64,000 nucleotides of DNA from a virus, in the IMG/VR virus record IMGVR_UViG_3300037156_000148, positions 1 through 64,000 of that record; one strand, written 5' to 3'. This document shows positions 48,936-59,200 of this stretch, one piece after another (the stretch's first letter is position 1; each line of letters opens with the position of its first letter). A program made the translations under genes and the position numbers. A model generated the notes under the pieces. It worked only from the letters and a program-made list of their open reading frames with translations, was not told the DNA's origin and searched no databases.

Positions 48936-51900
48936 TCAGAAAGGACAATTTTCGTCCTCGGTTTCTTTTGAAGTAGCTAAGTTATCTAATTCTTTCTTAG
49001 CTTCACCAACTTTCTTTTCTGCCACTTCTTCTGGATGTTCAGCCTCCCATTTCGCTTTTCGCTCGCCTTCCCTGTTATGCTCATCCTGTACCTTTGCTTC
49101 CGCCCTTTCGGGGATGGACTTTATTATATTCCCATTAGAATCACTGAAATCCTCTTTTAGTCCCGCCACCATGCTACTTTGCTTCTCATGGCTATGGGTA
49201 ACATCAAGTATTATATTTTGCGCCTCATTCTGGTCTATTGGGTCATGTCCGCTATCCTCCCATTGGCGTTTCAAGTCCCCTGCAAGTTGGTCTAATGTTT
49301 TGGTTACTTTGGTTTCTGTGTCTTTGGTGCTATGGAATAGCCACCTTCGGTTTCTAAACTCGGCAGGATCTTCTACTTCGCCACGTATATTTTTTTGTTT
49401 TGTGTATCCGGTGTCCTTTCTTATTTGCTCGGTGTCCTCTAGTTTACCAAAGTGCTTAAAATTCTTATTGATGCCAATAAAATATTGCATTACCAATTGA
49501 CTAAAGGTTTCTGGCTCTGCGGCTGTAAGCTGCTGTATTTCGGTCCCTTTATCTTTTTTAGATTCGGGATTTTCTTTAGGACTATTTTTTGCCGCTATTG
49601 CATCAAGATCGTCAGCTAAATCAGATAGCGCATCAGACAATACCTCGTCTTTTTCAATTTCGGGTATATCTTCTTCTATTGATTTGGTAAGGGATTCTTT
49701 TTGTTCGGGAGTATATTTATCATGAGTTTCGGTAACGTCCTTTTGGAGTTGCTCTTCGGGCGAAACTTGACGTGCTTCGGGAGGCTCTTCCTGTGCGATA
49801 GGTGCTGGATTTTCAGTTGCCGAGGATTTCTCGGTATCTTCTTTTGGTGCTTTTAAATTATGGCTATACTTTGAGTTATCCACCGCTTCATTGCCGTCTA
49901 CGATTTCCGTATGCTTAGTTCCATCTTCGGGTTGAAAGTAATGCTCTTTTTGTGGTTCTTCACCCGGCAATGAGTTATCCCTTTCTGCAATAGTACCTTT
50001 ACCAAGTTGGCTATGTGTAACCGATTCACCGACCAAATCCTTATACCTGACACCGTTTCCATCAGGTGTTTTCCCCTCTTTAGCTTTAGCCCTTGCCTCC
50101 CTGTCAAATCCCTCCATAAGCGGGGCTATATCGGCATTAGTCTTATAGTCGTGTTTCTGTCCACTTATTTCATTCAGCTTTTGGCGTATGTCCTTAAACT
50201 TTCCCGTAGCCGTAGTCTCTGTGATATGCTTGTTTATCTCGGTGTGCTTTTCAATATTATTTGTCCAAGCATCATAGCCGTCTGCTACTCGCGCCTGTAA
50301 TGCTGAAATAGCGGGGGTGTTATTGGGGTCGGTTTGCTTCAATGATCTTAGTTGCTCCACCAGTCCCCCGTTATCTTTAGCCTGTGGATCAGGATTAGCA
50401 GGATGACTAAAGTCATGTATATCCTTTTCTATCTTTGGTTTCTCATTATTTTGGTAGTTATAGACATCATATGATGCCTCGGCAGTTACTTTATCACCGT
50501 TTATATCTTTCAAAGTAGCCGATGTTTCAGCCATTTTGTCTATCAAACCCTTCTTTGCGGGTTGCGCCTGTACTTCCGGCTGTCCTTCGGCGGCAGGTTT
50601 GCCCTCTACGGCAGGTGTACCCACCAATTCCGCGTGTTGTTCGGCAGTCATTTTGCCCTGTTTAAGCAATATGTCAGCCATTTTATGCACCTTACCTACA
50701 CCTTCCTGTGCCTTGCCTCCCCTTATTTTGCCATCAAGGTATCCGTATAATGACTGATTGACCATAGGTGTATTGAACATTCCCATTCCCATGCCTATCA
50801 TAGCCCCATAGATACCGTTTTGGGTGTCATCTATGAAGGAGTTTTTATTGACTTTGTACCCGAATAGGGATGGGCCTGCGCCTGATGGATCATTTTCATC
50901 CACAATTTCCTTTGCGCCAAACTTACCTTTGCCCACTTCCTTGCCGTCCCCATACATATTGTCATACATCTGCTCTCCAAACTTCTGTACCGCCGATTGC
51001 ATATACATCTGACCAAATTCCTTACCTGCTATTTTCGCAGTCTGCCCATTGACGAGCTTCTTTGCTAATTGAGAAAATGATTTTGTAGTGGCTTTGACCG
51101 TAGTGGCAAAATCCGCTTCTGATAGTGCCTGTCCCTTTACGCGACCCTTCAAACCTTCCAGTAAGCCCTTCTCAGAAAATTCATTTACTACTGCACCCTC
51201 TGCACCAGGCATCTCACCTGCCAAGTATTTCTCCAACTGTCCTGCTTCTGGGCCTATTGCACCGATACCTCCAAGTACGGTGCCAAGCACCAATGATAAT
51301 CTTGCGGCATCTGCGGGGTTAAGTCCTGCGTGTTGAGCTTCTTTATATATCTGTGGAGTAAATAATAGTGATCCTGATGCTGCCTTTGTCATGACGAGCT
51401 TGCTACTTGCCGCCTTGTACAATTGCGTGGCTTTAGCAAGCCCTAATTCGTCCCCTGCGGCAGTTGCTACCTTCACCGCTTCGGCTGCCTCGGCTACGTC
51501 CCCTGCGCCTCCTGTGAGGTATGCTAGGGCTACAAACTGGCCGACCATGCCTACGCCATATCCAAAACCATTGAGTACGCTGCGCGCATTGGTAAATTGA
51601 AATTCTCTGTTTCCCTTTTCATCGGTCTTGAATATTCCCTGATTATGTTCGGGGTCTATGTAAGCTGATGCGTTTTTATCTACCCATTCATCTACGCCTT
51701 TATCAATGTCATCTATGGTCTGAGAGTGTACGCCTGCTGCATTGGTAAACAAACTAGCTAATGCTGTCGGTGTTTTGAGTAGTGAAGGCACAAGTCCATT
51801 GTACACAGATTTTACCATTTCTATGGGTGCGCTGTCCTCGCTATGTTTTTCGGGAATGTTGTTGCTATATTCAGTAGAAGGGGCAGTAAGTCCCTGTACT

Positions 51901-52097
51901 ATTCGTTGTTTTTTGATGAAAGTTTCTGCTGACTTTTTTGCCTCTGCGGGTTTAAACCCTTTCTGAATCATGGTATCATAGCCGCCTTTTGCAGCTTGAT
52001 TTATCTTCTGCATAGGATCAGCGGCGGGCGCACCTTGTCCTTGTGGTGGTGCTACCTGTGCATTAGGGTCTGTCGGCGGTGTAGTCGGTTCTGCCAC
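48936..52097 (-). CDS. Internal virion protein, 1053 aa
   Basis: Pro/Gln-rich N-terminus (AEPTTPPTDPNAQVAPPQGQ), then hydrophobic helices (GVGMVGQFVALAYLTGGAGD; LSLVLGTVLGGIGAIGPEAG; GIYGAMIGMGMGMFNTPMVN). Long Lys/Glu-rich helical regions fill the C-terminal half. This is the pattern of phage cargo/ejection proteins that can insert in the host membrane. Confidence 0.65.
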   Translation of the reverse strand: MAEPTTPPTDPNAQVAPPQGQGAPAADPMQKINQAAKGGYDTMIQKGFKPAEAKKSAETFIKKQRIVQGLTAPSTEYSNNIPEKHSEDSAPIEMVKSVYNGLVPSLLKTPTALASLFTNAAGVHSQTIDDIDKGVDEWVDKNASAYIDPEHNQGIFKTDEKGNREFQFTNARSVLNGFGYGVGMVGQFVALAYLTGGAGDVAEAAEAVKVATAAGDELGLAKATQLYKAASSKLVMTKAASGSLLFTPQIYKEAQHAGLNPADAARLSLVLGTVLGGIGAIGPEAGQLEKYLAGEMPGAEGAVVNEFSEKGLLEGLKGRVKGQALSEADFATTVKATTKSFSQLAKKLVNGQTAKIAGKEFGQMYMQSAVQKFGEQMYDNMYGDGKEVGKGKFGAKEIVDENDPSGAGPSLFGYKVNKNSFIDDTQNGIYGAMIGMGMGMFNTPMVNQSLYGYLDGKIRGGKAQEGVGKVHKMADILLKQGKMTAEQHAELVGTPAVEGKPAAEGQPEVQAQPAKKGLIDKMAETSATLKDINGDKVTAEASYDVYNYQNNEKPKIEKDIHDFSHPANPDPQAKDNGGLVEQLRSLKQTDPNNTPAISALQARVADGYDAWTNNIEKHTEINKHITETTATGKFKDIRQKLNEISGQKHDYKTNADIAPLMEGFDREARAKAKEGKTPDGNGVRYKDLVGESVTHSQLGKGTIAERDNSLPGEEPQKEHYFQPEDGTKHTEIVDGNEAVDNSKYSHNLKAPKEDTEKSSATENPAPIAQEEPPEARQVSPEEQLQKDVTETHDKYTPEQKESLTKSIEEDIPEIEKDEVLSDALSDLADDLDAIAAKNSPKENPESKKDKGTEIQQLTAAEPETFSQLVMQYFIGINKNFKHFGKLEDTEQIRKDTGYTKQKNIRGEVEDPAEFRNRRWLFHSTKDTETKVTKTLDQLAGDLKRQWEDSGHDPIDQNEAQNIILDVTHSHEKQSSMVAGLKEDFSDSNGNIIKSIPERAEAKVQDEHNREGERKAKWEAEHPEEVAEKKVGEAKKELDNLATSKETEDENCPF

Positions 52098-52100
52098 TTA

Positions 52101-53603
52101 TTAATTGTCATTCATTAAGAAATACTGAGAGTTATCGCCACCTTCATTTTCGGAATCACTTATGTTACCTGCGTTCCTTTCATAAGGAGTTTTGGACATG
52201 GTTTGTGTTTCCTGTTCTAGGCCTGTTACTACCTGCGGGTGTGGCTTTCCTTTTTCGTCAAGACCAAAATCCGATACTACATCTATATCCCCCGTTGCAT
52301 TAGTGTCACCCATGTTCCAAAAATGTGGGCCTCCCTGATACCTTAGTCCGGGTGTTTTTTCGGCTTTGCCTCCCCAATTTGTTGATAGCTTCAATGCTTC
52401 CAATCCTTCTTTATTCAGGTGCAATGTAAATCTTGTTCCGTGATTAATGATGTTGCTATTCTTGTCATATTGGACAGCAAGTGTCGTGCTTGGCTCTAAG
52501 GTATAACTTCCTCTCGGCAATGCTTTGATGTCAAGGTTATCGTTTGTCCCCACAATTTTCAGGTTGTTTCTTCCCACAAAAGCATCATGATTCGCTACAA
52601 CTCCCTGCTTAAACCCATTTTCTTTATTGGGCTTCTCATACTCTATCCCTGCCACATTGGTATATCCATTGCCCCACTTACCGCCTACCTCATAGTTTGC
52701 AGTTACAATGCCATTGTCTTTATTCGTGGCAGTGCTAGTCGGTGTTATGATTGCAGCGATAGCATTTCTATAAAAGTCGCCTGCATTTAGCTGTCCATCA
52801 CCCGCACCTTTTTTATAGTTCTTATAAATCAGTGATCGCATCAATTCGTCTTTCAATGGATTTTCTGATTTGTACTGATATGGGTGTTCGCCTGCTTGCA
52901 GTCCTGCCATGTACCCCTTTGTCTCTGAGGTAGCAAATTGACGCGCATCAGCTATTGTTCTCCCCTTACCTTTCGCCGATTGGAATACATAATCAAAAAC
53001 ATCTGTCGGGCTTGCGTCTTGCGGTAACTTTTGATGGTTTCCAAAGACTTCACCAAAGTATTTACGCGGGTCTATGTCGGGTCTTTCAAATGCTCCGTTA
53101 TAATTAATAGCATCCGTTTTGCCGTCATAGTATTCTTTGACATGTTCATCAAAGGTTTTATCTCCCGTCTGCCTGAGTATAAGTCCGGCCGCCGCATCTG
53201 CCTTAGCTTTGTTGTAATTGTAAAAATTACTTTGCCCCCTTTGCATTTCATTGGAGTTGATAAGGTCTTGCTGATACTCGTGTAGCTCCGTAAGTCCCCC
53301 GCTATCCATGTACCGCGATACGTCACCATGATATTTCATGATGCCATCTTTTATCTTCGTTTTGAGTTGGTCATTTACCGCCGACACCTTTTTTTTGTCG
53401 GGATCGAGAAGTCCGGGCTTATTTATCGTGTCGTAGTATTCTGCTAATTTGGCTTGTGCGAGTTGCGAATTATGCAAACTGTTTTCTGCAATGTTCGTAC
53501 TCTCACGCTGAAACTGTAAGGCACGTTCTGCCATGCCACGTTTAGCATCCCAATTGGTGAATCCACCACTCATGGCCTGTATGGTCGCTGCGTCTAATGG
53601 CAT
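52101..53603 (-). CDS. Structural protein, 500 aa
   Basis: MPLDAATIQAMSGGFTNWDA, helical N-terminal half (AERALQFQRESTNIAENSLH), beta-rich C-terminal half. Start overlaps the upstream gene. Likely internal virion or cargo protein; family not recognised. Confidence 0.6.
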   Translation of the reverse strand: MPLDAATIQAMSGGFTNWDAKRGMAERALQFQRESTNIAENSLHNSQLAQAKLAEYYDTINKPGLLDPDKKKVSAVNDQLKTKIKDGIMKYHGDVSRYMDSGGLTELHEYQQDLINSNEMQRGQSNFYNYNKAKADAAAGLILRQTGDKTFDEHVKEYYDGKTDAINYNGAFERPDIDPRKYFGEVFGNHQKLPQDASPTDVFDYVFQSAKGKGRTIADARQFATSETKGYMAGLQAGEHPYQYKSENPLKDELMRSLIYKNYKKGAGDGQLNAGDFYRNAIAAIITPTSTATNKDNGIVTANYEVGGKWGNGYTNVAGIEYEKPNKENGFKQGVVANHDAFVGRNNLKIVGTNDNLDIKALPRGSYTLEPSTTLAVQYDKNSNIINHGTRFTLHLNKEGLEALKLSTNWGGKAEKTPGLRYQGGPHFWNMGDTNATGDIDVVSDFGLDEKGKPHPQVVTGLEQETQTMSKTPYERNAGNISDSENEGGDNSQYFLMNDN

Positions 53604-56281
53604 TAGCTACCTGTTTTTTGTGTCATTAACCAATCCTGATATTTCTTATAGTCATTGTATGATGGGTCGGCAGATTTATTTGAAGTGTATGAATTTCTAA
53701 ATCCACCCTTCAAAGCTACCTCATTACCACTTTTTTCGCTGTCTGCTGCCGTCTGCGCCCTTTGCAGTTCCACATCTTTTAGCTTTTGATAGTCGCTGTT
53801 CCTACCATAGAACCTATCAAACATGGCATGACTATTTACATCATTCTCTGCCATAGCCGCTAATTGCGCCCCTGACTGTTTGGTAGCATTTATGCGGTTA
53901 TATTGATCTTCGTATGACTGCCTGTCTAAAGCAAGGTTCTCATTTGCTACGGGGGCATACGCTGATAGGTTGGCGCGCTTTGCTGCCGCGTCTACCGATG
54001 CCAGTTGCACCGCAGCGCGATTATGTTGACCGATTGCGGCCTGATCTCCCGCCATGATAAGACCCGCATTGCCGCCGCCGATGTTCCTGTTCCTTTCCAA
54101 CATGGTTAATAGCGTATTATCGGAATCATTTTTAGCCATAGCCTTATCTGCTTCGGGTAGCCCTTCATATGATTGCTGCCTTACCCTGTCTGAGTATTGC
54201 GTCCAGTCGGGAGATATTTGATAAGTAGGCAATGTTTCATTTGCGCCGACCATTCCTAATACTCCTTTCGCTGCACTTGCTCCATATTCACCCGCACTAC
54301 CCCAATCAAAGCCGTGATTATTTTCTTGGTCGTGTGGGCCTGTGGTGTTAGATGTTAGTGGTGCTACGGGAGATGCTTGATTTGAAGATGCTGATTCATT
54401 ATTTTGATCGAGTGGGTTTTTTTGGATAGGCATTTCAGCAACGGGTGTGCCATCAGGAGTATGCCTCTGCATGTATCCATTGGCATCTGGCTTATGTGTA
54501 TTCGCGCCATTCGCGAATGTAGATTTCGATAAAATGTCTCCTTCGGGGCTATCTTTGTGGATAGCGGGTTTGGTCATGTTATTATTGTACTCTACGCCCA
54601 AACGCGGTGGTTCTTTTGCTTTGGCTACTGCTTGCGCTTCATCAATGTGTTTTTGAGTGGCATCATTAGTTGCAGCATCTTTTTTGCCTGATTTGTTATA
54701 ATACCAATCAAAATAATTAAACTTTTTATCGGGGACTATTGAAGCCCTCGTGCCGCTTTGGTCTGGTTTCCCAAAAACATTTTCGTATCCATGCGTAAGC
54801 CCCCTTTTTTCTAATTCAGCATTTGCCGCATCTAAAACTTTCCCGTGTCCTCTTGCATTTATACTTGTGGCACTACTCTTTAATGCCGCTAGTTCTTCAT
54901 TAGAAAGGGTAGATATTCTATCCTCTGGCGCACCACTATTTACTATTTGCTTTAACTTATCAAACTTGTCCTTATCATCATATGATACTTCTCCTTTTTT
55001 ATCCCACTTGTCCTTTATGCGGTTATATTCGGCAAGTGCATCTTTGTAGTTTATATTCTCCATTGAAGTTACCGTACCGCCTTCTGAATATCCCGTACTG
55101 CCATCTTTATGCTCACCTTTCTTTTTTATCTGTTCGGACATCATTTTAAATGCGCCGTCCTTATCACCGCTTTCAATAGCCTTTCTAAGCGCGTCTACGT
55201 TGTCCTTAGAGAAAACAATCATTTCGCCTTTCTCTACCCGTACGCCTGTGTCCTTGCCTGTATCAGCGTGTACTAAGGCAATGTCATCATCACCTTTACC
55301 GCCTTTGACATGGGCTACACCGCCTTCTGCGTAAGCTGTATATCCTGCCGCATCAAAACTTAATCCACCGCCACCACTATCAATAGCCGGAGCCGATAGA
55401 GTATCCATAGAGGCAGTATCACTTACTCCACCTGAACCAGACCCAAAACTATTCATCCCATCTAAGATAGGATTTGATGATTGCACCGATCCCAAGTCGG
55501 GAGTGTTTGCTCCCTGATTGAGCATCATATTAGTATTGAAAGGTGCACCAGTACTATCGCCTCCATTGGGATTTTGGAATTGTACGCCTCCACCACCTAC
55601 ACCTGTATTTCCTGATACGGGTGTAAATGATTGAGTCGGAATAGTAGCACCTGTCTGTGGAGTGGCTGTATGATTAGCCAATAGCTGTTTCAATATGTCG
55701 CCACCAAATGCTCCTATACCCGCCATGCCTGCCTGTACGCCTGCATGTTGATTGGGCTGATTGACACTGTTTACGGGTCGTCCAGTTGAGCCATACGATA
55801 TGCCATTGTTGTTTAAGGCATAAGCGGAATAAGCGTCCTTATAGTAGTTTTGCTGATCGTGAAATTGCTTCTCTGCATTGCGTCTTTTGTTTCCATCAGA
55901 TACCGCTTTTATGGCATCGAATATCGGGCCTCCAAGTATTTCTCCAATACCTTCACCGACCTTTTGCGCCTGACCTTCGCCTTTTGTTTCCTGCTTATAA
56001 TTTGAAAAGTAATTGAACTGTTGCCCGAAAGGGTCTAAAGCTGCCCCCGTTGCATCACCTCCCGCAGTATTAGTAGCCTGTATCGGTTTAGTTATAGAAG
56101 TTATGCCACTATATATCTGACCGACTACCGGCACTGCCTTTATGCCTGATTCTATGCCGGACTTAACCAAGCTCCCCGTAGGGTTCTTCCTTGTGCCGTC
56201 TGCATTGTATAAGGAGTTAGGATCGGTATTGTCGTAATACTGATATGGCCCTTGATTCCCAAATGTATTTTCTACTGGCAT
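53603..56281 (-). CDS. Structural/internal virion protein, 892 aa
   Basis: Gly/Asn/Pro-rich N-terminus with small hydrophobic stretches (IKAVPVVGQIYSGITSITKP). A block typical of phage structural proteins, GGVAHVKGGKGDDDIALVHA then DTGKDTGVRVEKGEMIVFSK, lies near residue 325. A helical C-terminus follows (QSYEDQYNRINATKQSGAQL). Probably cargo or tail-internal. No catalytic motif visible. Confidence 0.6.
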   Translation of the reverse strand: MPVENTFGNQGPYQYYDNTDPNSLYNADGTRKNPTGSLVKSGIESGIKAVPVVGQIYSGITSITKPIQATNTAGGDATGAALDPFGQQFNYFSNYKQETKGEGQAQKVGEGIGEILGGPIFDAIKAVSDGNKRRNAEKQFHDQQNYYKDAYSAYALNNNGISYGSTGRPVNSVNQPNQHAGVQAGMAGIGAFGGDILKQLLANHTATPQTGATIPTQSFTPVSGNTGVGGGGVQFQNPNGGDSTGAPFNTNMMLNQGANTPDLGSVQSSNPILDGMNSFGSGSGGVSDTASMDTLSAPAIDSGGGGLSFDAAGYTAYAEGGVAHVKGGKGDDDIALVHADTGKDTGVRVEKGEMIVFSKDNVDALRKAIESGDKDGAFKMMSEQIKKKGEHKDGSTGYSEGGTVTSMENINYKDALAEYNRIKDKWDKKGEVSYDDKDKFDKLKQIVNSGAPEDRISTLSNEELAALKSSATSINARGHGKVLDAANAELEKRGLTHGYENVFGKPDQSGTRASIVPDKKFNYFDWYYNKSGKKDAATNDATQKHIDEAQAVAKAKEPPRLGVEYNNNMTKPAIHKDSPEGDILSKSTFANGANTHKPDANGYMQRHTPDGTPVAEMPIQKNPLDQNNESASSNQASPVAPLTSNTTGPHDQENNHGFDWGSAGEYGASAAKGVLGMVGANETLPTYQISPDWTQYSDRVRQQSYEGLPEADKAMAKNDSDNTLLTMLERNRNIGGGNAGLIMAGDQAAIGQHNRAAVQLASVDAAAKRANLSAYAPVANENLALDRQSYEDQYNRINATKQSGAQLAAMAENDVNSHAMFDRFYGRNSDYQKLKDVELQRAQTAADSEKSGNEVALKGGFRNSYTSNKSADPSYNDYKKYQDWLMTQKTGS

Positions 56282-56291
56282 GGATTACTTT

Positions 56292-59200
56292 TTATGCTCT
56301 ATTGCTCTCTCTGTACTTTGTCTGTACATCCGTAATCCTCACAATCGTATCTGAACCATCATTGCCAATCTCATATTCCTGCACACAATACTTTCCTAGT
56401 ATCCTTGCCCTGTTCGTTAGTTCCCGCATCGGATACCGAAGGAAACCCTCTTCAAACTTCGGCCTCGTATCCACAGTTGGGTCATTCAGTGTTATAGACT
56501 GCGCCGCCGTAATAGGAGTGACCAAATTTACTGAATTTATTTTACTTGCACCCGCTAACGTTTCTACGCCTATCTCCGCGTTGTCGAAATAATTAGCTCT
56601 CAGTATTTCGGGATTGCTGACAAATTTAAGTGTTGATACCTGATTCACTCCATATATCTGCCCCTTGATACCCTCATTGTGCATGTATATTGTCGGTATG
56701 ATAGTAGCGGTTGAAATCGGCATCTGAGAGAAAAATGATTGTTTCAGGTCGAAGTACATGGTAGGGTAAAATCCATGCCTGCTTTGAAACTGACTGAGTT
56801 TAGCACTAAATTCTACGGTATGTGGATCCCCTACGGTCACTACTCCAGAACGTGTGCTATCCTCTAATCTTGTCGTAAATGTGGTATATATGCTCTCATT
56901 CTCAGAATCAAAAACACTATGTATGCCACCTAAGAAAGTTGGGTTATCATAGTATCTTGGATTGCCACCCGTCAATGTTCCACCCCTATCAATAACTAAC
57001 CAGTAGTCTCTTGTCCACTTGTTAATATTATCGTGGTAATCAAATTTATCTGAGTATGCTTCTACCCCATCTTGGGCAAATCTATTGAGCTTCCCCTTTT
57101 CTGCATCTGTCCAATAAAGAGCTTTGCCCGTATTGACTACTGACCACTGATGCTGACACCCATCTTTGATAGATAGGTACTGATGCCCCTGATACCCATT
57201 GGCGATGGCTGTAAGGAGTTCCCCACCCCCTGCGGCTATTCCAGTCCTCTCATTGAATAATATACGCGAGAAGCCATATCTCTGCAACATATAGATACTA
57301 TTGTACCCTCCCATGTATGCCATTTCGGTTATCTCCCCATATTGACCCTGCGCGAACTGTGATTTAGTAGTAAGGAATTGCCGGAAACTATCATAACACT
57401 CCCCATATACTTTTTGATTACTGTATATTTCCATCAAGGGGAAATTGTTATTTACCTCCCCGAAACAGGCTTGAAGCGAAGTGTATTGATTCGCGGTATC
57501 GGCTGCATTGCATACGGCAGCTATTAAAAAGTCCTCTGACTGTTTAAGCGCATCATCAAAGTACCATATACCATCTGCATTTACTATGGTACTATTGGGA
57601 TTACAATATGTACTCATAGGATCCGTCCCGTACCGAGGAAATGTAATACCCGCCCTCATGGTGTGGTTATAAACAGATTCTACACAAAACGCCATTCCTA
57701 TGGCATAATCAGGATAGTTTGCCGTACTGCAATCTGGCGAAGTCTGTGTGCCTATGGCTTGATTAAAGTAAGCGGGTTCTATCCTATCGTAGCAAAAGAA
57801 ATCCACGTAGGTATCCCCATAATAAACCTCTATGTCGCTAAACGTGTATCTCTGAGTAGTAGGATTTAAGGCAATGGCAAGGGTGTCTTTATTGATAGGT
57901 ATAAAGTGACCTATGTTATTATAAATTCTGTTATCGAGCCATGACTGCGTGATAGTATAGGCTCCTACACTACGCATGTAGTTCATTAGGTAATAGGGTG
58001 TATGGCAGAAATTTCCCGTATTCCCTGTCCAGTCTTTTACCCGAAGGCTTGCTGTTTTAAGCCCCGTATTAGGAGTGCCTGCCACTGAACCCATAGCGGC
58101 ATCAGATACCAATAGCATTGTATCGGAATGCGCGCGTCCCGTATAGACCTTTCGTGACGCTGAAAATGTTTGATAATCAACAGGGTAATAGTCCTGCTGT
58201 GTTCCTATCTCATAATAATTGTATCCCTGACTTCCTTGATAGCCAGGCACATTCCTTGCCTGTACGTACAGATCATTTACACTATATGGTACGCCAAAAA
58301 AAGCATTATTGGCAGTATATGCGGGATTATTTAATTCAGGGTTACTGTCAATACTTCCGGGGAATGGCAATGAATTGGGTAATGATATATAGTGCTTATT
58401 GAAGAAATGCGGATAGGCTGTATATGTTTGGAGTGATCCCGCGCATCCTACGAATTGATCAGGCGAAACACCTGTGTCCGGGCCAGAATCAGGGATGACA
58501 GTAAAATCTCCCGTTTTTAGGTTATAGGGAGCAACGATGCCAATAGGGACAATTGTATCGGCACTTAATGATGTACCAAAAATAGTGGGATCAAAAAATG
58601 CATCAGGGCATTCAAATGTAAAAGCATATGGCATTACTTGGATTGGCTCACCATCCGACAACTTCCCTGCTGTACGAGCATACCCTATCCCTAGTTGTTC
58701 ATACCAGTTATAGCCCGTTACGAGGGGATGGGTTTCTTTTGTATCGTGACCTGCGTTATCTATATATTTGGTCGTATTCAAAATCACTCCCTGCCCGATT
58801 ACCGCGCCCAATCTTGGCATTTGGACAATAGCAAATCCCGATACCTGCAAATCTCCGTATTGGTCGAATAGAATATCTGTCAGGTCTATGTTCCCAAATT
58901 GGATTCCCATTATGATAGGACAGATATTTGCCCCCTGTATTGTGTTATCTAAGATAGGATCACCGCTTACATATGGTGGCTGTGGAATACCATTTACAGA
59001 AAATGGAGTATCGGTAAGCCTGAAATCACCTACGCTATATGGGGTAGTTCCCGATGTCGTCCCCGATAGTCTAGCATCGGAAAATATATTATTAAATTGG
59101 GCAGGGAAGGTATAGTCTGTGATATGCTGCGCCCATGATGGCTGTCCTTTTCTGTCAAACAATACAAGGGCAAACGGATAGGTATCTTGCCTCATCTTTG

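Noticed and set aside
58375-58395. GGTAATGATATATAGTGC in the 1433-aa gene
   Set aside because: Within a conserved coding region; likely chance similarity to the repeat.
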